A stretch of 64,000 bases of DNA, taken from positions 62,001-126,000 of the forward strand of contig SADC01000207.1 of the NCBI GenBank assembly GCA_004194705.1. Direction: 5' to 3'. The stretch's first letter is position 1, and each line of letters opens with the position of its first letter. A model generated the notes under the pieces. The model worked only from the letters and a program-made list of their open reading frames with translations. It had not been told where the DNA came from and made no database searches. This stretch comes from Ditylenchus dipsaci. Taxonomy: Eukaryota > Nematoda > Chromadorea > Rhabditida > Anguinidae. The translations under genes were made by a program, and so were the position numbers. Below are positions 54,775-64,000 of the stretch, one piece after another.

Positions 54775-55570
54775 TCAGTCACCAAAAGCATACTTTTCCA
54801 CTCCTCTTGCCTTTATCACCAACTCAGTATTTGCCAAAAAGTAATCGGGAACATTAGAACAATCAAAATCAGAGTTACTTTTCACGCAAACAAATGAATT
54901 AACTGTTTCGAAGGAAAAGCTGTTTCTTTCTTCTGTCCAAAGAGCTTTGGTGATCGAGAAGACTGACTCACAGAACGAATTTGATGAAAGGACACTGAGC
55001 CAGGCAGAGACTAGTTTCTTCATTTGAACGATGTTTTTGCTTTTGAAGAGAATATTCCATTTTCCGGCGACGTCTAGTTGATCGAATTCTGTGTCACTCA
55101 GTCTTTCTAGATTTCCTATAAAACCAGAATCACTACCGTTCTCTAACCTTTAAATGCCTACCATTCATTTCAACCACTTCGTCGAAGAGTTCGTCGCGCT
55201 CGTCAGGATTATTAGAGACAAAGGGATAGAAGACTTAGCCACCTCATTGAAGTTGATATTCGATGCGCCAAGATCAAGCCAATGCATTTTTCTGACGCCA
55301 TAATCCTTGGATATTTCAAAGCGTAGGCAGCACTGAATTTTGTTAATCCTCTTTTAGGCGTGTCATGCGAATGCTTTCTTCGGCCGCCGGCAACGATCTA
55401 CAAAACATCTTAACATTAGGATCTGCTGAGAAATACAATTAAAAAATTGCCTGTTCATCATCCAACCCGCTGAGATTTCCCTCATCGCTACTTGTCGATT
55501 CTAGCTGATTGCTTGCCTGCTCTTGTTCACTGTTTGCATTTTGCTTTCCTTCTTCACCGGTTCGCGATTT
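54775..55570 (-). pseudogene. hAT-type transposase remnant, second copy
   Basis: On -, 55023-54775 reads MKKLVSAWLSVLSSNSFCES, VFSITKALWTEERNSFSFET and VNSFVCVKSNSDFDCSNVPD, the hAT dimerisation region (S..FCESVFS...LWT.ERN...E.V). Upstream on -, DERDELFDEVVEMNG near 55200-55160 is homologous to GRDELFNEVAEADR of the 28110 remnant. The pieces are in broken order of frame and no DDE core is visible. Confidence 0.65.
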
Positions 55571-55639
55571 TTCTGCTTTGGTTCGAACAAGCTATAAATG
55601 CGGTCCATTTGAGAGTTGGTAGATAAACTGAAAGCAGAA

Positions 55640-56716
55640 ATATAGTAACCGTAAAGGCAGAAAATAGACAGAGAAGCAAGAACGATTAAAGCAAAACAAA
55701 CAAAACGTTAGACAAAATTAGAAGTGGTGCGCAATGCGCAACAAAGATATGGACAAAATTTTCGCTGCGGAAACGATTTTTTTTTGAACTTTTGCATGAT
55801 TTTTGAAACCAAAAAATCAGGCAGCGTGGTCAAAACCTACCCTTGCCTAAGCCTAAAGCCTAAAATTTACACCAGATGAACCAAATCAAAAGGAGTAATA
55901 AGCCAAATGGCACTGGCAATCACATATACATGTTTATACCACAGTTTTTATTTTAATAGTAAAAAAAAATATTTTAATAGTAAAAAATATTCAAAATTAT
56001 TACTTTTCCTTATATCTGACCAAAATTAAGTTAAAAAAACCTTGAATTCTTCAAAAAGACCATCTGGCATTCATGAATTTTAGTCAGAAACTGTTTACAA
56101 ATGTTTTTTGTATTAAAATGTTTGCATGTTTGCATTTGTATTTCTTTCACAAATATGTTAATTTCAATTGTTGTTGAGTGGTAAAGAGCTAACACATCAA
56201 CGTTAATTCAGAGCTCAAACCGCTTGCATTTTTGCATTTGTATTTCTCTTACATGTTAAGCAGGAAAAAATGCTTAGAACGTGTTTTGGGTGACTTTTAA
56301 AAAATTCGGGGGGTGGATTGGGGGGAGGCAGGGATTGGTTGGTAACGGGATAAGTACCCCGAAACCTATTTTCTGGACTACTTAGGACATGCTGTAGTCG
56401 GTTTGGTAGTGGTGAAATGCCGCTTTGTAAGGTATTTTTTGAGTTTTTATTAAAATCGAGTTTTGCTAAAACCAATTATTTTCCAATGCTCAAAAAATAC
56501 CACACAAACCTTATTTTACTATATCAACCATCTTCAGCATGTCCGAATCAGTCCAGAAAACAGAATTCGGCACATGAAAGCGTGAACAAAATTTTTTTGA
56601 TCCAAGTGGACGACCACTTGGTTTAGTTGATGCATGGATTATCCACAACGCTCCAAAACTAATTTAGCCACCCTCTTTGTTTACTAAAGCTTCAGAGTTA
56701 GGTCTATTTTTGATTT
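55640..56716. other. gene-free stretch
   Basis: No supported exon or complete element. The open frames at 56215-56626 on either strand overlap, lack splice support and are Pro/Asn-rich, so I do not call them. Confidence 0.3.
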
Positions 56717-56718
56717 AC

Positions 56719-57293
56719 AGGGTGGTCTTTATAATCTCCCTAGTTTGTTTTCGCCATAACTTTTTAAATTCGTAGTTTTTCGGCGAGATCTTTTTTTTTA
56801 TTCGAAAGAGCTGCTCTGCGCCAAGCGATTGGTACCAAACATGCTTATAACACTTTATTCGAAACACCAAAAATCAAAAATCAACGAAAACCTTGCTTCC
56901 AATTCTTTTCTTGTTCTTCAGATCGCCCTTCTTGAATTTTGCGCACCACTTCTTGATTGATTTTGCATCCGGAGCTGTTACTCGATGATCGGCTTGATTG
57001 GCTCTCTGTTCACGTCGATATCTCTGCTGGAAGCTGGATACGCTCTTGCCCTCTTCGATAACCATTCTACGCACTGAGATCGTTGCTGAGGCGAAAAAGA
57101 CATCTAAAAAGACACATTTTTAAACGAGCCGTAGCTGATCAACAAAATCATGACAAATTATAATTTTGGTACTAATCGCTTGGCGCAAAGCAGCTCTTTC
57201 GAATAAAAAAAAATATCTCGTCGAAAAACCACGAATTCAAAAAGTTATGGCGAAAACAAACTAGGGAGATTATAAAAGACCACTCTGTATAAT
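56719..57293. mobile_element. mariner-like element with TA flanks
   Basis: Ends CAGGGTGGTCTTTATAATCT and AGATTATAAAAGACCACTCTG are mirrored, each preceded or followed by TA. The inverted repeats extend about 130 bp (through TCGAAAGAGCTGCTCTGCGC and its mirror). A single open frame on - lies between. Confidence 0.65.
56874..57074 (-). CDS. helix-turn-helix protein of the mariner-like element (66 aa)
   Basis: The frame begins MRRMVIEEGKSVSSFQQRYR and continues with VTAPDAKSIKKWCAKFKKGD. The pattern of a first helix, an F..R(F/Y) segment, then P....I..W..KF...G resembles the amino-terminal DNA-binding domain (DUF4817-like/paired-like) of Tc1/mariner transposases. No catalytic DDE follows. It stands alone within its inverted repeats and could be an internal deletion product or a stand-alone DNA-binding protein. 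Confidence 0.5.
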   Translation of the reverse strand: MRRMVIEEGKSVSSFQQRYRREQRANQADHRVTAPDAKSIKKWCAKFKKGDLKNKKRIGSKVFVDF

Positions 57294-57399
57294 TTCAAGA
57301 TTTTCGGGCATCCAAAAATTCAGCCCACGGGTTAAATTAGAGGATACGGTAATGAAGAACACTTTCGGAATATCTATAACGCTATGTTTCCGTTCAGAA

Positions 57400-57560
57400 C
57401 CAACGAAATCCGAATAGCTTTTTTTAAAATCGGCGCAATTTTCCCAGCGCAATTTTCCGGCGCAATTTTCCCGACACCCTAAAAATTGCAAGGATTCTGA
57501 TTTTACTAGTCGCTTTTCCAGAATCATGCAATTTTCCCATACTAATACCTGAAACACCTC
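57400..57560. repeat. GCGCAATTTTCC word array joined to a pogo-like core
   Basis: GGCGCAATTTTCCCA, GCGCAATTTTCCG and GCGCAATTTTCCCG lie in tandem at 57430-57472 and are followed directly by GCAAGGATTCTGATTTTACT AGTCGC, the inner core of the pogo-like MITEs. Confidence 0.5.
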
Positions 57561-58252
57561 AATGGCGCACTGTCCATTAATTTTGCGCCACACGATTTGC
57601 AACCAAGATATGCACCACAATAATTGAGAATTACGATTGTTGCATGAGAGAATATGAAATTTCGACTGCAAGATTTACGCCCAAAGATTCTCGCTGCGTC
57701 CTTGAGTGCTGCAAGATTCGAGCCTCATAATTTGTGTGTCAATATATTTGCCGCGAAAATTTGTGGCACAATATTTAAGAATGATAGACAAAAAATTGTC
57801 GAATTTGTGCTGCAAAATTTGAGAAGCGAAGTTTTCAATGGGCAAAATTGAAGGATTTTTCCAAAAATGATCGGCGAAATCAGAATTGCAGCGCATAAAA
57901 TGCAGCGCAAATCTTACAGCGAATTTCTTGCAGTTAAAAATCTCACAATTTCTCAAATGGCATTATAAAATCATATGACTTTAAATTTTATTGCCCAAAT
58001 TTTGCTAGGTCAATATGATTACCGTATTTTATTTCAAGGCGTGTCCTTTCTTGTTTGAATATATAATGACCATTTCTGCATCTTCACGAGAATTTGCTTA
58101 ATTATAAAAAATCACACATTCAGGGCTTTCAAACAAGCATAAGCTTTGTTAAATATGTCCAAGTAAATAAAAATTTACAGACTAAAACAATTTTAACTTA
58201 AAAAAACACCCTGTATTTTCGCGATTTCTCGATCTGGCTCTGAAATCTTAGC
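57560..58252. other. repeat-derived, gene-free stretch
   Basis: GCAAGATT, GCGAAAAT and GCAAAATT words recur through 57650-57950 on both strands, which keeps several frames open at once. No splice sites or composition support a gene. Confidence 0.35.
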
Positions 58253-58530
58253 TTAAAGGGGCATGCTTGCCACCGATGGAAATATTTTGAAAGGCGGGTA
58301 CAAGATCAATTCAAACGAGAATCATTTTGACATAAATTTTAGTTGAGTACCCTGCGGGAATAACTAATCAAAAACACTTCCTAGTGGGGTAGAGGCGTCG
58401 GATGAAGTTGGCTGTCGGTTCGATTTCCACTCGAGGTACAATTTGTCCTCGCTTTTCTAAAATATTGTCGAATTTATTCTCGTTTGAATTTCGCTGGTAC
58501 CCGCCTTTCAAAATATTCCCATCGGCGAAT
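58253..58530 (+). mobile_element. tRNA-derived foldback element, copy 3 (right end truncated)
   Basis: Left TTAAAGGGGCATGCTTGCCA and CCGATGGAAATATTTTGAAA match the ends of the 6756 element; the right side (TACCCGCCTTTCAAAATATT, CCCATCGGCG) is mirrored but stops before the outer 15 bp. A tRNA-like B box GGTTCGATTTCC is at 58418-58429, with a degenerate A box at about 58381. Confidence 0.55.
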
Positions 58531-58790
58531 GAAAAAATCAAGTGGACCCAAAATAGTACGCTTAGAGAAAAATAATTTTCGGAGGGGGCGGGCACTTTTG
58601 GCTTTTACGGAGCAAGCGGAGCCAGAGCTAGAGAATTATACAACACTGGTCCGGTGTCAAAAATTTTAGGTTTTGAGTTCACTTTCCGACGTGATATAAA
58701 AACCTATATAAAAAACGTTCATCTCAGTTGGTTTAATGTGTTACGGACTGTGACATTTGAAGGTTTAAGCTTTTTGGCTAAAATACTTAC

Positions 58791-58859
58791 GATGTTGCCA
58801 TTTCACGTTAATCAAATCTAGTTCTACATCAATAACCTTTTCTCGTCTTTTCATTTTTT
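58791..58859 (-). CDS. - strand exon (KMKRREKVIDVELDLINVKW)
   Basis: A CATAAAG acceptor and C|GTAAGTATT donor on - bound KMKRREKVIDVELDLINVKW and QH. Phase 1 in and out, which joins exon 60866-61087 in frame (SSLE-KMKRRE). Confidence 0.5.
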
Positions 58860-60539
58860 CTTTATGAGATAAGTACACTTAAAGTTATTTACGAATTATC
58901 TATATATTTTTAATATAAAATGTTTGTTTTACCATATTTCGTTCCAGATCATACAAGGCGATACAACGAATAGAGTTATTCTAAATTTAGCTTCGAAGAG
59001 TTTTTTATTAGCTTCGAATAAATGCTCCGGAACTGTATCTTTGTACAAAAATTTATCATCGTAAATTCAAGAAAGGCGTCAAAACAATCAATCAATAATC
59101 TTTTTTGCAGATTCATCTTTTTAACAGTCACCTTGTCTTAAAAGTTACAGTATATTTTAAATTTAAATATTGCACCTTTTTCAAGTGCTTTTTGACTAAA
59201 AGCTGAACCGTGATATTTTTAATTCTATTTTTATGTTATATGTGCTCCATACGTGCTCCATATTATTTTGGGCTTTGATCTTTTCGTATTTATTTTCAGC
59301 CACTTCTAAAAACCGTCATTACACCCAGTGTTTGAAAACTTGGCTGGTCTCTAACTTATACAGTCGTAAGCGGGCACCCCAAAAAAAAGAAGCCCGAGAT
59401 GCTTGCTTATGGAGGTTGCCCTTATATCAAGGTTTCTTGAACCGTCAAAAGCCATCAATGTCCTTATCTCAAGGTTTTATCATATTATTAGAGAGTGGGA
59501 GTTCATAAAGGAATGAAGTAATCCATATCAGTATTGTGAAAAGTTATGTAAATTACTTTTCAACAATAGCATATGATACCCTGGTTATGTTTTTTAAAAA
59601 TATTAATAAACTAAAAGATCAAGGTAAATAATAAAACAAATAAAAGATTGAAAGAAATGAAAGAAATTGCAGCACGAAAATTCAGATAATTTAGCTTAAA
59701 ATTAAGAATAATTGACCTTTTCAATATTATAACGTTCAATTTTAAAAACAGCGCCGGAGCCATAGACCTTTGAAAAACAGCGCCGGGGCCAGCGCGGGAC
59801 AAAAAATTTTAGTGCCGGCGCCGAGCGCCGGCCTGGCGCTGTTTTTTCCCGGGCAGCGCTGGTTTCACACTGTGGTTTAACACTGGTTATTAACGATTGG
59901 TGTAAAAAAATTAGGGATTGAAAATAAAAATTTATTAACTTAAGGTTGCAAAATCCCATTTTCTAGTCAAAATCCCCCCCCCTTATTGTCTGTCCTCGTT
60001 TAAGCAATTTTTTCTGCTCAACAAGATAAAAAAAGCATTTCTGAACACTTTCTTAGTGAAAAATCTTTAAATCTGTGTGAAAATTTTGCTCCCACATCTC
60101 AGAATAGATGGCCTTTCCAATGAATTTTCGATCAATTTTTAGCTTTTTCACAGCAAATAAAGGCAATAAGTACCTTTTATTCATAATTAAAATGGGGGTC
60201 ATTTTTTGGTGGTTGGAAAAAACAAAATTTTTGCTTTTAGTTCTAGATTTTAGTTTTAGATATCTGATGTAAAATTTTCTGTCAGCAAAAGTTCATTCAA
60301 AATTTTATTCATAATTGTCGATAATAAAAAAACAACAGCTAGTTTGATTAGGACTGTTGACCGATAAAGTGCAGTTTGATTAATTAAACTGTACCTTATT
60401 TCTCGAAGAGAACCCCATTCTTCATTTTTCGACTTAGTCTTTAGAGTGAGGGCCATTTTTGATTGACAATCTAAAGATTTTTGAAGTTCGAATTGTAGAA
60501 GCCAATAGCTTCTATTAGAGTAAATGCGCTAAGTGGTTC

Positions 60540-60848
60540 TGAGGTGCAGGATCAAAATACCCAAAGACAAAATACCCAATTACAAAATACCAAGGACAAA
60601 ATACCCAAAATACCTAAAATACCCAAGAGTGGTTTTTTAGTGGGCTTTGACGTCCTATTAATATGATAGTAGCAGATGGTGCATATTATGATAATAATAT
60701 TAGGATAATAGCGTTCAGTGAACATTATCTGCACAATATGTATATTGGGTATTTTGACCATTGGGTATTTTTGACCATTGGGTATTTTGTACTTTGGGTA
60801 TTTGTCCTTGGGTATTTTGTCTTTGGGTATTATGATCCTGCACCGGTT
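60540..60848. mobile_element. word-array element (CAAAATACCC)
   Basis: Ends GGTGCAGGATCAAAATACCC and GGGTATTATGATCCTGCACC are mirrored. CAAAATACC(C/A) units recur five to six times at the left and GGGTATTTTG(T/A) six times at the right. It sits in the intron directly after the donor of exon 60866-61087 (read on -). Confidence 0.75.
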
Positions 60849-60865
60849 TCTGAAAAAGAGCATAC

Positions 60866-61087
60866 CTAGAGAAGAAGCATACGAAAAAAGAAAATGTAGT
60901 CCATATCGCTCCAAAATATCATCTAACGATTTCTTGTACTTCTCATTATAGCTAACTAGGAATTTATCATCTAAAAAATAAAAAAATTGCTTTTTAAATT
61001 GTTTTTTTAACAGTGCTAAACAACCTTTTCTATACCATTCTTTTTCTCGCTCTTCATTTTCTGAATATTTAAAGTCAATTTCTAGGT
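60866..61087 (-). CDS. - strand exon of an unknown charged helical protein
   Basis: On -, TTAACCAG acceptor and CTAG|GTATGC donor bound 73 codons: LEIDFKYSENEEREKEWYRK, GCLALLKKQFKKQFFYFLDD, KFLVSYNEKYKKSLDDILER, then YGLHFLFSYASSL. Phase 1 in and out. It is the longest and most protein-like of the unassigned - strand exons. No family is recognised. Confidence 0.6.
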
Positions 61088-61147
61088 CTGGTTAACTGTT
61101 TTCGGTATTTAGACCAAAAACTGCCATTGAAAAAATAAATAAGGACG

Positions 61148-61832
61148 TACAGGGTGAGGCATCCTTAGCGCGGGATTTGTTTTGCTTATAACCTACTTTT
61201 TTTATTCGGAATAATTTTTGATGCGTTGGAAAGAAGAAGCTTCAGGCATTTGTCCAGCACCAAACATTCATAATGACATTTATCGAAACATAGCAAAAAT
61301 ACATCATCGAAAAATCAGCAACCTTTCAAGTGTGATTTTTCCGATTATTCGATATTTTCATATTGCTGTTCAATACTCCGGCCTTGGACTTTAATGTATC
61401 GAAAAGTATTCTTTATGGCATATGCTGTTTAAATCCTTTGCTTGAGCTCTCCGTGGCCGCTTACTCGCGGATCTGACGCCATGTGATTCCTTTGGGGATG
61501 GCATAAAGAGCAATGCTACCGAGGGAGCCGGCCAGCCTGGAAAATTTCTAGCAAATGATTGAAAGCTCATCCGCTATTGGACAACTGCTACAAAAAACGC
61601 TTCCGTTAATGCATTCAAGTCAAAATCTGAATATATATGGAAATATTGAAAAATCGAAAAAATCAGTTTCAAAATGTTGCTGATTGTATTATGATGTATT
61701 TTTGCTGTGTTTCAAGAATTGTTATTATGAATGTGAGATTGCAAAAAATGCCATAAAAATGATTCCGAATAAATGAAAAAGAAGTAAACTACAAGCAAAA
61801 GGAATCCCGCGCTAAAGATGCCTCAGCCTGCA
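61148..61832. mobile_element. mariner-like MITE (CAGGGTGAGGCATC)
   Basis: CAGGGTGAGGCATCCTTAGC and GCTAAAGATGCCTCAGCCTG are mirrored, followed by GGGATTTGTTTTGCTTATAA and its complement. The ends recall the CAGGGTGGTC ends at 56719. The interior (61370-61560) is GC-richer and may be a decayed transposase. Confidence 0.55.
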
Positions 61833-61845
61833 TAGCTAAACTTAC

Positions 61846-61921
61846 CTAAATATTTCTCCAACTTATTTCTTTTATTTTTATAGTTTTTTTAGAATTGCTG
61901 CACTCTCCTTGTCTGTTTTTG
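61846..61921 (-). CDS. - strand exon with a one-base frame break
   Basis: On -, TTTTTTAAG acceptor and TTTAG|GTAAGT donor bound 76 bases. The first half reads KTDKESAAILK and the second NYKNKRNKLEKYL, in frames one base apart. The break lies at a run of seven A. With six A the exon is open and its phases (1 in, 1 out) fit exons 63830 and 60866. Confidence 0.4.
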
Positions 61922-62094
61922 CTTAAAAAAACGCATATACATTGTTAAAATACGTGATATCGAAAAAATATTGCAAATACACAGCTATATAGTGTAAAAA
62001 AATTGGTTGAACGCCGTTTCAGAAATAAGCAATGAAAAACATAATCAGGGATTAATAGCCTGAATAGCTCACTGTTAGAGCTGCGGAATAACAG

Positions 62095-62280
62095 CAGCCC
62101 AAGTGCCCGCCTCCTTCAAAGAGTATTTTTCTCTGAGCCAACTTTTTTTATTTTTCACCTATTTCACATCTTTTGCACCAATAATACCAAGGGTATTTGG
62201 CCTCTTACCGGCCAAATACTTCGCCTCAGTGAAAAATACTCTTTGGAATGGGTCAGGCACTTGGGTTTTTACGCTGCGGA
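62095..62280. mobile_element. foldback MITE (GTGCCCGCCTCCTTCAAAGA)
   Basis: AGTGCCCGCCTCCTTCAAAG and ACTCTTTGGAATGGGTCAGGCACT are mirrored. An end fragment of the same family occurs at about 58570-58620. Confidence 0.5.
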
Positions 62281-62639
62281 AGCGAGTGAATGTAAAAATG
62301 GTAAAAATGCCACTTTTGTAATGATGTGCCATCTTTTGTGAGTGTACAAAAAGACCGAAGAACCTACGGCAGTCGGGCTTGAATGAGTAGTAACGCGAAA
62401 TAGAAAAGATAGTGACAAAGGATGAGAGGAAAAATTTAGTTTAAAAATGGCACGAAAAGTACCAAACGACTTTACGCCGTTCTACATAGTTTTAGACCAA
62501 CTAAGTAATTTTAGACACCAAAACACGCAAAAAGTGGTTAAAAGTACTTTTGTGAAAGTGTTCGTATTAAACTTTATACGCAATTAATTAATATAAGCAC
62601 TGAAAATATGAAAATTCAAACAATAAATGGTAGATAAAC

Positions 62640-63600
62640 AGAGACACAAAATACAAAATTAAAGGCCTCGGGGCCTTTATTAGAGATAGGGCTTTTATTA
62701 GAGAGGGGCCTTTATTTTTCAACTCAAATCGGCGTTTGAATTTTTTTGTGTCCTGCAACGAGACAAAAATAACTTTCCTCTTTTTAATTTTCAAAAGTTT
62801 TTCAAACAGGCACAACTTATTTGTTGTGCCATTTATTGTTGCGCAGTTTTTTTTGTTGCGCCCACTTTAGTATTATTTTTGCAATTGATGACTAGAAAAA
62901 TATTATTAGACGGAGGGGGCTTTAATACTTTTTGATGACTTCTAAGGGCTTACATCAGAGAGGAGTCTTATAGTAGGAGGGGGTTTTTATTAAAAGAAAT
63001 ACGGTATGACATCCAGTAAAACTGCGGTTGGTTTATAGAAAAATGTTTGAATTAACAAATGTTCTTTTCAAGACAAAAATATAGGATACAATGCTTATGC
63101 TTTTTTATTCCTTCAGCTAAATTCAAAATTTTGATTCTTGAGTGGATACCTGTTTAGGTAAGATCCGATGTGGTATTTTTAATCATTCTGGAACCTATTA
63201 GACTTTTAAAACCTATTCTAGTCAAGAAAAAATCCTGTTTTGCTACCACCGAGATTCGAACCCATGACTTTAAAATATCTGCGGAAATGGATCTTTTGAT
63301 TGGGTTTTGAAGCTTTTTGTTTATATGGAATTAAATTAAGTGTTAAGAAATAAGGTATTGGTGACTTAAGAAAAGAATTTGTAAAAAAACAATATGGGAA
63401 AAACAGGGGGACCAACGCAATTATTGAATGAAAATATGCGGTAAAACGTTAACGCAGTTAATAAAAGACTAACTCTGAATTGTTTGGGAATTGAGTCATT
63501 CATATAGAATCTTTATCGTTTAGAGACTTTAGAGACGAAGCCTTTATTAGAGAGGGGGCTTTTATTAGAGAGGAAGTCTTTAATAGAGAATATACGGTAA
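62640..63600. repeat. ACCGTATTTTCTCT-family ends with GGCTTTTATTAGAG words
   Basis: Clusters at 62660-62720, 62930-63006 and 63530-63598 repeat GGGGCTTTTATTAGAGAG-like words; two clusters end in ATACGGTA (63006, 63598). These appear to be two overlapping or nested copies. A tRNA-like B box on - (GGTTCGAATC, 63253-63262) lies between them. Confidence 0.45.
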
Positions 63601-63829
63601 CTAAAAATATAACGAGAAACTGAGCTGCAGTCAAAAAATTTTTATGGCGTAAATTTAAAAAAAATTAGTATAAGAGGCGAAAAGAATACAAGTCTTTTTT
63701 TAAAAGTACGATTCATAAGCCTCAACCATAGCTACACAACTGTGCATTTGAAATATTTTTCATAACACGTATTTTAATGAAAATAGTTGTTCCAGATGGC
63801 ACTCTTCATAAAACAATTTAAAAACTTAC

Positions 63830-63928
63830 GATATTTAGTTAAGCCAAGTTCTAGTAAGCCTATCTTTAAATTTATTGCATCTATGTTTTTATCTACTACT
63901 TTTTCTATTTGAGTTTCTTTATAGTAAT
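63830..63928 (-). CDS. - strand exon (YYKETQIEKVVDKNIDAINL)
   Basis: On -, TTGATTTAAG acceptor and TATC|GTAAGT donor bound 32 codons: YYKETQIEKVVDKNIDAINL then KIGLLELGLTKY. Phase 1 in and out. It is the most upstream of the unassigned - strand exons in the window, so the gene probably continues beyond 64,000. Confidence 0.55.
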
Positions 63929-64000
63929 CTTAAATCAATGAAATGGGTTATTCGCTTTAAAGTATTTCATGTAATTTATAGCTTACAATATAAGTGTTCA

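Noticed and set aside
57270..57956. 133- and 93-codon frames on the - strand
   Set aside because: Composed of repeated GCAAGATT/CGCAATTTTCC words; no splice sites and no stable composition.
59233..59508. 91-codon + strand frame with an acceptor-like TTTTCAG
   Set aside because: Its middle is ACAGTCGTAAGCGGGCACCC, a pogo-like terminal repeat, followed by direct repeats TATCAAGGTTT and TCTCAAGGTTT; repeat-derived.
63230..63270. tRNA gene on the - strand
   Set aside because: Only a B-box/T-arm (GGTTCGAATC) is present; no A box, acceptor stem or anticodon arm can be paired.
1..64000. Assignment to a named species or phylum
   Set aside because: Short introns and TE content resemble several fast-evolving invertebrates; without a search any name would be a guess.

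Overview
This is a window of animal nuclear DNA. It is AT-rich and intron-rich, with a large multi-exon cadherin, mostly short GT-AG introns (about 35-55 nt where no repeat has landed) and hundreds of degraded transposable-element (TE) ends. Cadherin exons make it metazoan. I cannot place the phylum from sequence alone; AAG acceptors and tiny introns suggest a fast-evolving invertebrate.

Layout. 1-974 holds two spliced + strand exons of an acidic, Ser/Thr/Glu-rich protein that enters from outside the window. 1613-26693 is a + strand cadherin that I can splice in one frame over 29 exons (about 1,486 residues): about nine to ten cadherin repeats, a membrane-adjacent domain, one membrane helix and a short tail with a poly(A) signal. 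Its 7.7-kb intron (9195-16895) contains a complete same-strand nested gene of seven exons (11418-15160, 539 residues) of unknown function. One cadherin exon is cut at its splice donor by a tRNA-derived foldback element.

On the - strand, 39590-29644 carries exons of a terminal uridylyltransferase/non-canonical poly(A) polymerase (TUTase), recognised from the GSS...DLDL nucleotidyltransferase motif through the IEEPF...NTAHSV carboxy-terminal motif. Several further - strand exons between 46 and 64 kb have good splice sites and compatible phases but no recognised family.

Most of the rest is mobile DNA. There is a deleted FLYWCH/MULE transposon with a 9-bp target duplication, a decayed pogo-like DDE transposase, two hAT dimerisation-domain remnants, a mariner-like element with only a DNA-binding domain, kilobase-scale palindromes, tRNA-derived foldback elements, and many MITEs. 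The most striking pattern is a style of TE end in which a short family-specific 'word' is repeated in tandem and mirrored at the other end. The same inner core occurs behind different words, which suggests that ends turn over or are exchanged.
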